A DNA stretch of 64,000 nucleotides from Chinchilla lanigera (GCF_000276665.1 NW_004955472.1:6839793-6903792), one strand, 5' to 3'; counted from the first letter of the stretch, positions 11,105 through 23,075 are shown. Made by a program: numbers and translations. The notes: generated from the letters alone by a model not told the origin.

Positions 11105-11284
11105 GAATGATAGGAGATAATTCAAGTGGATAAACATCTAGGATGCTGTGTTCTCAGCTCCAATTTTAAAAGCTTCTTTATAAGTAGGAGTTTCTCGTAA
11201 GAGGCTATTATGGTAGATACAGAAGACGTATGTGGGATAAATGGTTGAGTACTGGGGTCTTTAAAGAAAACATCTGACAATGTA
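11105..11284. other. Unassigned spacer, possibly L1 3' UTR
   Basis: May be an extension of the following L1 3' UTR but no block is diagnostic. Confidence 0.3.
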
Positions 11285-11465
11285 GTTGAGGATAGCAATA
11301 TGTAATATAACAACCACTGTTAATTCATATTATTTTGTCTTGAAACCCTGTATCACTTCAAATGTTCTTGCTTTGGTTTGTTTATGTTTGTGATACTGGT
11401 ATGCTGCTATTGTTCTATTTTTTTGTTTGTATCTCATTTACTACTCTCTTTAAAATAAAAAAGAA
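11285..11465 (+). mobile_element. L1 3' UTR fragment (sense), variant
   Basis: Shares GATAGCAATATGTAATATAA, a CAACCACTGTTAATTC block and the 3' end CTCTTTAAAATAAAAAAG with the L1 3' ends at 1195 and 38944. Its order resembles one to two of the ~100-bp units of the 38944 copy. Confidence 0.6.
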
Positions 11466-11714
11466 ACACTGTCATTTTGGCAATTTAAAAAAGAAAACAG
11501 CTGAAGAATGTCTTAGCAGGATAGGACAGATATACAGTGAACAGAAATTTCAGGGAGACAGACAGATTTTGGCACCATGAAATGCTCTAACAGTCGGCCT
11601 CTCCAACGGTGAAACTGGCAAATCTTTGCAATTTTACATCTTATATTTTGAACTGTTTAAGCAGAGACCAAAGTTCACCAAAAAAGTTCCTAAATTGCAA
11701 ATGGAGTTGAGCTA
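11466..11714. other. Unassigned spacer
   Basis: Nothing recognised. Confidence 0.5.
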
Positions 11715-11895
11715 GATTAGTGGTTTTTAAACTGTAGATCTAGGACCAGCACCATCAGCCAGAAATCAGTTATTAGTAGTGTGAATGATAGAACCTACCT
11801 GAGATTCCTGAATCAGAACCTGAGGGCTGGCCCTGGCAATCTGCTTTGGCAAACCATCCGGGTGATTTCTGATGTACAATAACGTTTTGACAACA
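11715..11895 (+). repeat. MER5A-like hAT-Charlie fossil
   Basis: Order fits non-autonomous MER5A: AGTGGTTTTTAAACTG at the start, CTGAATCAGAACCTGAGGGC in the middle, then CTTTGGCAAACCATCCGGGT and TGATTTCTGATG. Diverged; the terminal inverted repeat is seen only at the left. Confidence 0.65.
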
Positions 11896-14035
11896 GCTAG
11901 CCTAAGTGCATGCTTCACATCTCTCATGCAGGTGAAGTTTAACTATTCTTACAGCTGTTATGCAGCACACTATTGAGTGTATCAGTTACTACAATGTAAA
12001 TTGTGTGTTGCATCTTAGGGGAGTTAATTACTGAAATAGCACAAGGATTTCATTACAGTGGTCTCATCAAATGAATAGCTTCACAGGGTGAACCCTAAGA
12101 CAGTGTTTCAGCAAAACTTCAGTTATCTCAACCACTGGCTGGAAGTCTCCCATGGCCAGCACACTGTGTCCACCAGGGAAGGCGTGGACCATCCTCATTG
12201 TGTTTCTAATTTTTCCCCCAAAAAAGAGATAAGGAAATAAAGAAAAACATGACTTATTACCCTAATGTTATTTTCTTTTCCATTGTCATCTTCAAACTGC
12301 ATTTAAATCTTTCAGAAATGCAAATGGATAGGGAAAACATTTTAATTTCCTATACCTAAGACACACCTGACACTGAAATCCCCATGACACTTACCGTCTG
12401 CTTCTCCCACCTTGCATGAGCTCCTTTGGCTCTGAGAACGTGTAGTATCTCAGTCCTCTTTGCATCTTCCACAGTGCTTAGCCCCACGCCTGTGAAACAG
12501 CGCTCAATCATTGCTCAGGACATGTAATATATTTAATTTGGTTAATTCTTCAGGTTAAAAAATTTGTTATAAAACCAAAGTGTCTTATGATTAAATAAAA
12601 TAGAGACAAGTAGAAGACTGCCCTCTAGTCACCACAACCGAACACAAACACGACTGTACGTACATTGATGAGTAATAACTTGATATTTCCTAAAAGTTTA
12701 TTTCTTTTACATGGTTATCATCATACCACACATAGAATTCTACTTTGCTCCCTTCTTGTGTTTAGGGGAATCAAATTTCTCAAAAATCTCACATGCAAAA
12801 GAAATGCAGCTTTTTAAGTTGCCAGAGCTAACTTGATTCTGCTTGTCAGCTTAATAGGTAATGGGAAAACTGGAATTTGGCAATCAGTGGAAGGATCTCA
12901 GTCACTATCGGCTTAACCAGTTCATGTCTATGATTCATACAGTACAGTTTAACTCCCTTAGGACTCGGGTAAAAAATTCCTTGTATTTAAGAGACATGCT
13001 TTGTGTTTCAGATTTTCTTCCCCCACTCTGCTTATTTGAAGAATGGAGTCTGAGTGGACTTCGGTAGAAAGTGTTTTGTGTTTCTAAGGTGTGGTGAAGA
13101 TGAGCAGATGAATGGCTCATATGAAATCACTGTGACAGAAGAAATGTCTCCATTTTTACTCTTATTCTAGCTCAAAGGTCTTCTTCTCAGAACACCAGAT
13201 CCACCATCCTGAGCTCATTCCCAAAGACGGCATTCTTTCAACTAAGTCATGCTTAATATTCTAGTGCTATCCTTTCCCATAACTGTTCTTTCCCATGTAG
13301 GCATCTAAGTTGTCTGAGGTTTTTAAAATAAACCAGATTGTTTAAAAAGCAATTTTAAAAAGTTAAAATTTCTAGTACAAAGATGTGGAAATTAGCATTC
13401 AAAAGGGGAAAATTTAGAAATTATAAAAAGGAACTAAAGTATTTATTAACAACTAGTTGCAGAGTAATGACCTTTGTTGATAAATCCATTAGAGAAATTT
13501 AAAAATTGATTGAAGAGATATTTAATCATTATAAAGAATTATCATGTATTTCATAAGTATCACAGGCATTAACATTTCTTGCAGATATATATGCAATGAT
13601 TATTATGACATAAAGTCATTATAGGGTTGGTTCAATCTAATAGGGGCAGAAGATTGAGTAAGAAAAGCACAAGTATATTGAACAAAATTGATAAAACAGC
13701 CATTGCTAAAGCTGGAAAACAGATTCATGATCTCGTTCTTTTGTATGTTTGAAACTTCCAGGAGAAAATGGGATAGCAAAGGAAACAGCACTGCCTTTGC
13801 TTTCTGAGTTTGGGTCAAAGAAGTGCTCTTTTCTAACATTATTAAGAAAGTAGACGTTTGCTTGATTTCAATTCCAGTCCCAAATCCTTCAACCCTCTCC
13901 TTCAACTGGTGCAGCAACTGCCATGTTCATTTTAAATGCTGTACCTCGCTTGACAAATTCCTTGTGGATGAGCCATGTCAGATGAAAATTCTTCCTCAGT
14001 GCAGAGTAGAAGAGGCAGTCATGTCTCCTGAGTGC
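11896..14035. other. Unassigned, largely single-copy stretch
   Basis: No repeat securely named and no gene. Open frames at 12861-13067 and 13603-13917 lack domains. Contains a purine/AT-rich zone at 13320-13600. Confidence 0.5.

Positions 14036-14077
<42 letters not shown>
14036..14077. repeat. (GT)n microsatellite
   Basis: Uninterrupted GT array of about 21 units following GAGTGCG. Confidence 0.97.
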
Positions 14078-14229
14078 TAGGGTGTGCAGTGAACACGGCT
14101 ATTGAGCACAGCGGTTCTCTCTGAAGCAGGCCTAGCCACAGCCTGGTTATCCCACTTGCTGCTGCAGTTTTATCATGTATCTAGGGAAGTATTTCCCCTG
14201 CTAGGCAGTAAGAAAATTTGAAAATTAGT

Positions 14230-14580
14230 GCCAGCTTCTAGTACCCGGGAGGCGCAGACTGACATCGCTGCCTGCCGTGATGGCAGAGCCGGGCTGTCCT
14301 GCAGAGTGTCTCATTAACGACAGGGCCCGAGCAGGCAGGGGTCCCAATTTTCCTGGTGCTTTCTGGGTACAGTGTGCATTAAACCCATGAAATATACTGC
14401 AGTCACGCTGCATTAGACCCCCAAAATGTGGCTGTTTTTTGTAAAAATATTTACACTTTTTCCTTTTCTCCCTTCTCCCCAATGCTACCAAACATTTATC
14501 TGGTGAACCCAGAGAAGAAAGGCAGGAATGTTTCATTAATAAAACTCGCCCTCTCAGTATTATCCAAAAGTGTTAATCAT
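14230..14580. other. Candidate conserved noncoding segment
   Basis: Repeat-free, with CpG-containing GC-rich sequence to about 14340. It then passes into T-rich and TAAT-rich sequence (GTTAATCATGCAATTATTAA at 14571-14590). Both strands carry short open frames without family resemblance. The call rests only on freedom from repeats and motif texture. Confidence 0.25.
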
Positions 14581-15379
14581 GCAATTATTAACTTTTCATG
14601 AGGGGAAAAGGAAGAAGGGGACAAAGAAACACACACGGGGACACAGATAGGGAGAATAAAGACTGTAAGAGGTTGCAGAATATCAAAGAGGTAGGTACAC
14701 TGTCATTTTGAGATTCTAGCGGGCTTCTGAGATGGAGACAAAACACTGAAAAGTAGACTAAAGATGTGAATTTTTCCGGAAGACACAGGAAAAAATTTGA
14801 AATGTAGCTGCAAGAAGCTCCCCTGGATTTTTTTCTTTCATACACTGAACAAGTTAATGCCATGATTCAGAATGAAAGATGATGACCTTTGGGTATGTTA
14901 CACCTTCTCCCATTTTATACAAAATTCAAAGAAAGCAAGACCATGTCATTAAAAATGTCCACATGACAGTTTGTCTAAGACGCAGCTCATCATCAAACTT
15001 CCAGCATGTATCAGTGACTTTTTCATCTTCTCCCAAACTTACCGTTGGCCTTGTCAGAGTTATACGACTTGACAATTCAATACAGAGAGACTGATTTCTT
15101 CAGGGTAGAGCAAAAGGGCTCAAGTTTTAGATGGCAAGAGTGCTCGAAATTAGCCAGTATTAGGCAGATTTTCTACTCTGATCCTTTTATGAAGAGCTAG
15201 TAGGAGGAAATGCTTCCAAGTTGTAAAATTAAAACAAACGGAAGGAAAGAAGTAGGCAATCTATACAACCTGACTCACTGCATCTTCCATTTTTAGTGGT
15301 CTTGTAGAGGAACTTAGATTTGTACCGGCATTAATCTGTGTGCTTCAGATTTTATTTAATTAAATCATCAGAACCAAGT
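14581..15379. other. Unassigned stretch
   Basis: No repeat or gene recognised. Confidence 0.5.
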
Positions 15380-15520
15380 ATAGAGAAATTTTGTTCTCTC
15401 CACCTTTAAGATGAAGAAAATGAATTTAGAGAAGCTTGCTAACTTACCTGAAATCATATAGAGAAGTCACAAGGGTGGATTTCAAAACTGTTTTAATCTA
15501 GCACCTGTTTATCTGTTCGC
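15380..15520 (-). repeat. MIR SINE fossil
   Basis: Antisense MIR: CCACCTTTAAGATGAAGAAA (equivalent of 'cccattttacagatgaggaaa') followed by TAACTTACCTGAAATCATAT and GTCACAAGGGTGGATTTCAA. Confidence 0.65.
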
Positions 15521-15595
15521 TTTGTACCTAACTGTTACTGCAAAGAAAATGGAACTATAGTCGTTCATGGATTTAAAATAAGAATTGTTACAGGC

Positions 15596-15699
15596 GGGGC
15601 TGGGGATTTAGCTCAGCGGCAAAAGTGCCTGCCTGGGAAGCACAAGGTCGTGAGTTCGGGTCCCCGTACCGGAGAAAAACCAAAAAAAAAAAAAAAAAA
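15596..15699 (+). mobile_element. ID SINE, young, 13-bp TSD
   Basis: Complete ID: GGGGCTGGGGATTTAGCTCA start, B box GTGAGTTCGGGTCCCC, end CCGTACCGG, tail beginning AGAAAAACC then about 18 A. Target duplication AATTGTTACAGGC at 15583-15595 and again ending at 15712. The pol III boxes look intact. Confidence 0.96.
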
Positions 15700-15712
15700 A
15701 ATTGTTACAGGC

Positions 15713-16047
15713 ATTCTAAAGATGTAGACTTTTTAATTGTAATATTGTAGGGTAGAATGTCACAGAAAAGGACAAAAATATGCCTACATTATCTGCCACT
15801 GACTATTTTAGGGCTATTTATGTAGCCCTAAAAGAAATGTCTTAATTCTCTGGACTTAACTTATCTCTACCAAATGTAAAGTGATTTGATTATATCAAGT
15901 ATAAATTATCTTTTTTCATTCATGATTCTCTTTTTTCTTGTTGATAGATTTGTAAGTCTCAGTCATAACAGGAATTTTTTAAAAAATCAGTGTGCTCAGT
16001 TGGGCTTTTATAAAACTAAAGTATTGGTTTCTCATATTAGTCAACCT
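15713..16047. other. Unassigned stretch
   Basis: Nothing recognised. Confidence 0.5.
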
Positions 16048-16153
16048 TCTCTTTCTTTGTCTCTCTGGCTCTGTCTCTGTCTCTGTCTCTCTGTCTCTCT
16101 GTTTCTCTCTCACATACACACACAAACACTCACACACACACACACACACACAC
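16048..16153. repeat. (TCTCTG)n/(CA)n compound microsatellite
   Basis: Pyrimidine-rich TCTCTG-type repeat to about 16110, then CA repeats with a few interruptions (CAAACACT). It gives rise to spurious frames on both strands. Confidence 0.95.
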
Positions 16154-17056
16154 AAACTCCCTACACCCTGCACTATGGTTTTTATTCAAGTATTGCCATT
16201 TCACAGTAGATTTCATACACATAGTAGACAAGTAAGATACGGTTCCCAGCAATTCAATTACTCAGCACAGGCTGAATGCTGAACCTTAAGATAACCATCC
16301 ATCCGTCCATCCTCTGTCTTATACCGCTTGTTACGGACTCTGAGGTATGCTGATAAGAACCCATGTTTGGACTCTGGCTGCTTTGTCTGGCCTCATCCAC
16401 CTCCACCTCTGAAAAACTCCAGTGAATGAGGTGCAGTAGGAAGAAGAGATGATAGATACAGACACAGCTGGTCTAGTTTTCTTTGAGGGACCCGATCAGC
16501 CAACAGTAGTGGAAACAATTCCCTATTTCCCTTTGATTAGAGTCTGGTTTTTCTGAAGGAAATATTAACAGCAATACAATGGTACGATTATACCTATTCC
16601 ATTCATGAAGCGGTCCCTCCCACAGATACTGTCAGTATTTCACCATTTTTCCTGCCAAGTTGATAACTCCACGGGCAGAATCTGAACTGAACACTAATCT
16701 CTTCGCTGTTACAACACAGAGCTAAGTGTTTGATAATATGTAGAGGGCAAAATAGTAGGTTAAGTTTTTTACCTCCTTTTTATTTTATGAAAAAAATCTC
16801 ACAGTCAAATAAGAGAATAGCAATTGTTATTACACTATGTTTCATTATTTTTATAGTAGTACTCAGAGTATGAGATATAAACCAACAAGATTCTTATAAA
16901 AAAGAAGCAAATAGATTAATGAAACAAATCTTTCTTTCAATAAACTAAACTATTAAATAAAGGAAACAATTAGCATATTTATTGATATATTTTTAAAACA
17001 ATGAATTTATATTTTGGGGAGGTATTTGACCACTCTACTTCCTATTTATCTCTCTT

Positions 17057-17060
<4 letters not shown>
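16154..17060. other. Unassigned stretch
   Basis: No gene or repeat recognised. A short (CCAT/CCGT) run is at 16296-16312. Confidence 0.5.
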
Positions 17061-17125
<65 letters not shown>

Positions 17126-17130
17126 ATATA
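17061..17130. repeat. (TG)n(AG)n(TA)n triple microsatellite
   Basis: Seventeen TG units at 17061-17094, then thirteen AG units to 17120, then a short TA run to about 17130. The sharp unit switches are clean. Confidence 0.97.
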
Positions 17131-17254
17131 TTCACCAGTGTGGAAATCACTATGTAGATTCCTCCAAAAACTAAAAATAGAAATTCCATTTTACCCAGCT
17201 ATCCTCCTTTAAGGTATTTTCCCAAAGGAGTTAGCAGCGAATATGTTGTACTGG

Positions 17255-17420
17255 AAAAAACATGAGTGTTGGAACCAGACATCATTTAAGCTCAAAGTAT
17301 TGGCTCTGTTAATTAGTCTATGTGTTTAGGGTAATTTCTATGAGCTTCAGTTTCCTTCTCACTAACTTAATGCTGAAAACATTCCTTGAAATGTTTCTTA
17401 AGGTTTGGAAGCAGTCTAGA
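17255..17420 (+). repeat. MIR SINE fossil
   Basis: Sense MIR order: GAGTGTTGGAACCAGACATC (equivalent of 'ggctctggagccagac'), TTAGTCTATGTGTTTAGGGT ('agctgtgtgaccttgggc'), then GAGCTTCAGTTTCCTTCTC. Confidence 0.7.
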
Positions 17421-18107
17421 CAAAGTCCTTACTCTATAACTGGCAAGCAATGCGTTGTAGCCAACAGAAGAACAATTTCAAGTAGGCAGCTACTCAGTAT
17501 GCGCTGGAACAATGTAATTGATATAAGCAGCTAGAGTATGAGCTATGTCATAATAGAGAATAAAATTATTCCTGTCAAGAAAAAGGGGTATAATTATTTA
17601 AAATACAAAACCTGACTTTTAGAACTAAAAGTGATCTATATTTTGAGATAGTAACATTCCTGCCTCAAGCAAAAATAAAAGCAAAACAAAAAATATATAG
17701 GACAACAAAAAACTTCAGCATTAGAAAACCACTTAAAAAGTTGACAGTAAAGTTTCACCAGATTGCTCATCGCTTATAATTTCCCAATTCAGCAAGTTCT
17801 GAATTTCAGGTTCATCTTGGTAGTGGGGTCTTCTCCATCAAACAGTGGACCATAATGCTCAAAATGAATTATTTGTAACTTGCCTTTGCTGTGTTTGCAT
17901 AAACTGGGTAGAGACTGAAGAGATTACAACTAATTTTAATGAATCAACCTATTTTGCTAACATCAACAAAAATATTAAGAAAAAGGGAAAATGTAGTTTG
18001 TAAGGAAAGGAGTGATAAGCAGTCAATTGATTTATATTCCACGTGCAGTGAATGAAGCAAATTAATTCTGAAAAGTCACCCAAGACCAAAATAAAGCAGT
18101 TCACTTT
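17421..18107. other. Unassigned stretch
   Basis: Nothing recognised before the solo LTR. Confidence 0.5.
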
Positions 18108-18113
18108 ATCTCA

Positions 18114-18428
18114 TGTCCGGCGCCGTTTTAGTAAGAACTTAGTCACAAATGAGTCAGCTCTCAATGTTTATTATGTACAGCGCTGTTGGATCTGACAAGA
18201 TCCTCCACCCTCATCTATCCTTCCCTTCTCTCCCTTTGGGGGCAGAGACGCACACTTATATAAGGTCTTAGTAGCCAATCAATGCAAAGCAAGGGTTACA
18301 AGCTGATAGGTCAGAATCATCAGTATCTAGGCAGACACACGTTTTACAAGGTTGTTTACGCGGCAACAAGAACCCGGAAGCAGGAAACAGGCGCCATCTT
18401 AGGGGAGCGGCTAAGGCAGCTCCCAACA
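18114..18428 (-). mobile_element. ERVK (IAP-like) solo LTR
   Basis: A 315-bp LTR read on the minus strand from TGTTGGGAGCTGCC to GGCGCCGGACA, i.e. TG...CA ends with the IAP-like start TGTTGGGAGC. It is flanked by a perfect 6-bp target duplication, ATCTCA, at 18108-18113 and 18429-18434, as expected for ERVK integration. On the minus strand a TATA-like box (palindrome CTTATATAAG, 18255-18264) and an AATAAA signal (18167-18172) are in the right order. No internal viral sequence lies on either side, so it is a recombined solo LTR. It contains TGAGTCAGC near 18150, an AP-1-type site. Confidence 0.93.
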
Positions 18429-18434
18429 ATCTCA

Positions 18435-18912
18435 GGCTGTAGCCCATGAGTTTGGCTGGGCATCTGCTTTAATTAAGTTCATGTTTTCAGGGAGATGGCA
18501 AATGTGTGGGGAAGGGAACGTTCAGCCCATTTATGAACTTCTAGTCCAGTAAAATAACAAGGGGATGGGGCAGAGAGGAGCTGACTTCAAGAGAAATGAC
18601 AACAAAAATGGACTTTCTCAGAAACCCCAGGGTCAGGTAAGGGGGGCACTGGTGTTTCTGTCTATCAAGGAAAAAAGTGTAATTGGGAGGTTATTTAAAG
18701 ACCAAATTTGTTATATCTGGTGAAATGGTTGAGATCTTGAGACTTGCCCTGACTCAGTTATCCTCATTGAATATACTTCATAAAGCCTCAAAATTCTCAC
18801 CTCTTCTTTCCCTGAGGTCAGCAGCAGATCCACACATGTGTGACCCTGTTTACATACAGGGGAAAAAAGACTTAGATTACCTGAATGGAATTTTAAGAAA
18901 CATTACTTTTAA
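18435..18912. other. Unassigned stretch
   Basis: Nothing recognised. Confidence 0.5.
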
Positions 18913-19060
18913 GCCAGGCGTGGTGATGCACACCTGAAACCTCAGCACTCTAGAGGCTGAGGCAGGAGGATCGTTACCAGGAGTTTGAGACCAGCCTGGG
19001 CTACAGAATGAGCTCAAGGCCAGCCTGAACTGCATAGTGAGACCCTGTCTCAAAATAGAG
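18913..19060 (+). mobile_element. B1 SINE, relatively young
   Basis: Full B1: GCCAGGCGTGGTGATGCACA start, GAGGCTGAGGCAGGAGGATC, B box GAGTTTGAGACC, the internal duplication, and CCCTGTCTCAAAATAGAGAA tail. The tail runs straight into the purine array that follows. Confidence 0.96.
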
Positions 19061-19298
19061 AAAAGAAAGAAAAGAAGAGAAAAGAAAAGGTGAAGAGAAG
19101 AAAAGAGAAGAGAAGAGAAAGAAGAGGAAGAGAAGAGAAAAGAGAAGAGAAGAGAAGAAGAGAAGAGGAGAGGAGAGGAGAGGAGAGGAGAGGAGAGGAG
19201 AAGAGAAGAGAAGAGAAGAGAAGAGAAGAGAAGAGAAGAGAAGAGAAGAGAAGAGAAGAGAAGAGAAGAGAAAGAAGAGAAGAGAAGAAGAGAAGAAA
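19061..19298. repeat. (GAGAA)n/(GGAGA)n polypurine array
   Basis: Grown from the B1 tail. From 19092 to 19298 (207 bp) the plus strand has no pyrimidine. A GGAGA block (about 19166-19200) is flanked by GAGAA units. The long serine/leucine-rich frame on the minus strand is an artefact of this array. Confidence 0.97.
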
Positions 19299-20461
19299 TA
19301 TCACATTTATTGTGGTCCTGGAACACAGACACCCCCGCAATGCTCATCTTTAAAGCAAACATATGTAACATTTCTTCTTCTAAGCTTTCTTTCAATTCAT
19401 TTTCTCTTCCCACTTTATCTGTACCTCTTTTGTGAGTTAGAATGTATATGCAGTAATGTATTTTCATACATTTTGCCCAAATAAAAATTGCAGTTCTGTG
19501 TACTACATTGTACATGTAGAACTTTAAAAATATTTTTAATTGCTTAGCCAAATTTATTGGTCTCTTCCTTTATTAGCCTAAGTTCTAGTAAATAAAGACA
19601 CAGCCTCATCCCTTTGAGGAACATTGATAGAAAACTGTTTTTCTGAATATCCCATTTGTAAAGCCCTGCAGGTAATCTCCACCTGTTTGTTTTTTTGTTT
19701 TTTAACTCTGTGAGGAGGAAGAACAATTAGTAATTACTCCAGGTCCTCTTCCTCTTGCCCGCTAGCAGGATTCTGGGTTCCTCCCCTCCACACCCTTTGA
19801 GCTTGGTCTTTCCATGCCAAACTCCTTTTTGTGAGCGAGAATAACAGCCCCAGTGAGGGAAACTCAGATGATTTATTCAGCAGAGATTTAGAGAGATGTT
19901 TTAAGAAGCAACTCCAGTGTCTGAGGAAAGTGATTATAGAAAACAAGAGGATCTTTTAAACATTACTGTGGTCTGTGAATACCTTTCACACTGTTTAAAA
20001 ATACATGTGAAGAACCTACATGTTTTTTGAAAGTGCACTTTGTTTGCTGCAATGTTTTCCTTTGGTCTCAACACTTTCGTGTTCTGCTGCATGTGCTGTA
20101 ATCTTAGCAGTGCACTTGACCTTTATGAGCACGAGGGCATGCACATTTCTGCAGTTCTCCGTCGTATTTGTTCCCAAGATCTCACATTCTGCTTCCCACA
20201 TCTTCTTTTTCTCATTAGATGCCCCTTCGGGTCTCAGAGTGGTTTTCTCTTTCTCGGCCCCTTAATGAACAGCTCCTGCAGTGAACACGATAAATGTCTG
20301 CCCTGCCCTGGTCTCACATGAAATCCATTCTAAATGCTGGGTTGCCTGGGCAAAAATGCTTCTTAGCATTACAAAGAGTGAAATTACCAGCTCATTTTTC
20401 AGAATTTATCTAGGAAGAGCCTCCATTCAGAATTTCTCTCATTGAAGGGTTGTATAGTCTA
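19299..20461. other. Unassigned stretch
   Basis: No repeat or gene. Overlapping frames at 20016-20321 have no recognisable domain. Confidence 0.5.
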
Positions 20462-20690
20462 GATGCTAAGAGCTCAGGTCTGAACTCATTATGGTAGTTC
20501 AAAGCCCAGTTCAGCTACTCTGTAACCTTCGATAGTTACTAAATCTCTCTATGCCTCAGTTTCCTACCTTAAAAAAGAATAGGCATAATGCTAACCTCAA
20601 ATTACTGTGATAACAATGTAAATTAGTTCATGTAAAGTACTTATTGAATGGCTGGTACCTAGTGTAATAACTACCCTCTAAGTAGGGGTA
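20462..20690 (+). repeat. MIR SINE, nearly full length
   Basis: Sense MIR: AGAGCTCAGGTCTGAACTCA, then CAGTTCAGCTACTCTGTAAC, ATGCCTCAGTTTCCTACCTT, ATTACTGTGATAACAATGTAAATTAG-type region, then GTAAAGTACTTATTGAATGG. Well preserved for its age. Confidence 0.8.
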
Positions 20691-20814
20691 TTTTTAGTGG
20701 TTTCCCTGTAGATAGTGCGTGAAAAGCATAGATAAGTGATAATACCCGTATTTGATAACCCGTACTTGAGTAGGGGTTCTAATTTGGTCAGTTTTTCAAT
20801 CAATCAGTGATTTT

Positions 20815-21180
20815 TCTGGTTTGAATGTGTTCAACACATTCACCCAACAGTCTTGGGAAGTGGGACAAAAAAAGAGGTGACAGGGTCATGAGAGTTCTGC
20901 CCTGCTGAGTAGATTAATATCCTTATTGCTGGAGTGGATAAGTTGCCGAGCAAATAGTTATAAACGTGAATTTTGCTCGTCTCCTGCTCAGCTGCACTCT
21001 CTTGTCCTCTCTTGCCTTCCTGTCTTCTACCTTTCGCCATGGGATGAGAAGGCGCATACCAAATGCAGACCTCTTGGACTTGGACCTCCCAGCCTCCAGG
21101 AACTGTATGACAAAACTTCATAGTCTTTATGAATTATCCAGTCTGTGGTGTTCTGTTATAGTAACACAAGGCAGACTAAG
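20815..21180 (+). mobile_element. MaLR (MLT1-type) LTR
   Basis: Motif order of an MLT1 LTR: GGTTTGAATGTGTTC start, TCATGAGAGTTCTGCCCTGC, a GAGTAGATTAATATCCTTAT segment, GACCTCTTGGACTTGGACCT then CCCAGCCTCCAGGAACTGTA, and the end AATTATCCAGTCTGTGGTGT to CAGACTAAG. Solo LTR with no internal region seen. Confidence 0.8.
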
Positions 21181-23066
21181 AAAAGGATTCATTAATCATC
21201 TTCCATGGCATATCTGGCGTTATACCAGCAATAATAACACAAAGATTTAAAAAAGACACAGATATTTCTTCCAGATTTCAAGGGCTGTAGAGAAAATAAA
21301 CATACAAGAAACAAATTAAAGTGTAGAAGGAAAAGGCAAGAACAAAACAGCATATAAGAGACAAAAAAAAAAATCCATTGAAAAAGAAAGAATAATTAAG
21401 ACTACCAGGAAGCTCTGGGAATAGTTCCTAAAGAAGATGAGAGATTAGCTGAGTAATTGAAGGGTGAGTAGGCGCTCCCCAGGCCAACAAGCAGAAGAAT
21501 CAATTTTAGGCAAAGTAATTAGTGTGTGAAGTTCTGAAGTGGCAAGCAATTTAGTCTTCCTGGATTAGCACATTTGAGTCAAGACATGGTAGCCGGTGGT
21601 ACTAGAGTAGCACAGTGGACAGGAGATATGAAGACTTTTGGAACCTGCTCACAAGAGTAGATCTAAGGCAGAGATGACTGCTGTTTGTTGCATAACTAGC
21701 AACACCAAGCAAACAAATATTGTGTACAGGGAGTGATGTGGTTCCACTCATACTTGTATTTTCCTACAGTAACATCAGTTTGGACTCGTGGAAATAGAAA
21801 GCCATGCAGAATAAGCAAAGCAGCAGCATGGAAGAATGACATCAAGGCCTGAGATAGCTGGCTACAATCACAGAACACCTTTTGTACTTAATCAGCAACT
21901 TCATTTTCAAAGATTTGTAGTTTTCTAGTCAAAATATTCTTTAGGCTTTCTTGTACAGGATGAACCAGTCATTATTTGTGCATGTAGAAATGTTCTGGCT
22001 TTTTCTGTTCCTACAGAATTTCTTGTAGCTAAGTTGCTAAGAAACCTTTCCCTTGACTTGTGTTTTATCTTATATATCTGTTTTCATTTTTCCATCTAAT
22101 CATGTTCTTATGTGGCATCTTGGTTTAATTTAACTTACATCAATCTATGGGCTACTGTTGTCCCTTTAATTGCTTTTCTTTACAGCTTTCCCAAACTAGC
22201 CATTTTTTTCTTTCAGCAACTTCCCAATAACAACCACTTTTTCTTTTCAGTCAAAAGACTATTGACTTCATTGGCTAAAAACTCTGCCCTTATGATAGTG
22301 CAATACATTCCAGCATAAGTCTACTAGGACAAACTAGATTGATAGGATTAGTTTGATAGCATCAGCCTCTGGTTTTCCTAGCAGCTGTGCTTTGCTTAAA
22401 GGGAAGCCATCATGAAGAACCCTGCTAGCCAGGAAAGACTAGCCTGAACGTTGTGTCCAGCCTGTTTTGATGACCCCACTCCCAGTGCCTTGATTTGGAG
22501 AGCTCTTGCATTCTTTTGTTCTTGGTAAGAAGGAATAACTAATGAGCTAATTGCTTGTATGAAGGTTGTTTGGCTCAGAATGCACACCATACCATGTAGT
22601 CTTTATTTTCCCTTGCAAAAGCTTCCTTCTTCACTTGCAAATGGTGAGCACATTACAAAATAGTACTGCTCAATGTGTGATGCTTTTGCTTCTATTATAA
22701 TTGCAGCCTTATCAATAAAAAAAAAACCCATTGGGTCTCATTTAAATTTTTAACTCTTTCTTGCCATTCTATAAGGAGATTACTTAGTCTCAAAACACTA
22801 CAGTAAATAAACTATATTCCTGTGTTTATTTGGCACTGTTCCAACAATAATCAATTTTAATGTGAAAGGATAGGTATTGAATGTTCATATCAAGCCTGCT
22901 ATCTGATGAGTCAATATTATATTAACACTTTATGTGTACATGTATTAATTTCTGCTATTTTCGCTTCTTCCTTTTTTAAATGATAAATTCAAAGCAAGAA
23001 GATATACAAAAGCTAACAATGATAAGCTTTTATATTCATATAGATCTCTCCAACTACATAATATAT
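21181..23066. other. Mostly unassigned; possible ancient repeat at 21190-21660
   Basis: The 21190-21660 part (CAGGAAGCTCTGGGAATAGT, GTGAAGTTCTGAAGTGGC) faintly resembles the ancient family at 34470 and 61405, but the match is too weak to call. The rest (to 23066) shows nothing recognised. Confidence 0.35.
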
Positions 23067-23075
23067 AACAATATA

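Noticed and set aside
18240..18270. Independent cellular promoter (TATA box)
   Set aside because: The TATA palindrome lies inside the ERVK solo LTR and is explained by it.
18877..19551. 224-codon minus-strand open frame, the longest in the window
   Set aside because: It is the antisense of a B1 SINE and the GAGAA array, giving Ser/Leu repeats, and has no independent sequence.
22700..22730. AATAAA followed by an A run as the end of a processed pseudogene
   Set aside because: No recognisable coding sequence precedes it and no target duplication was found.
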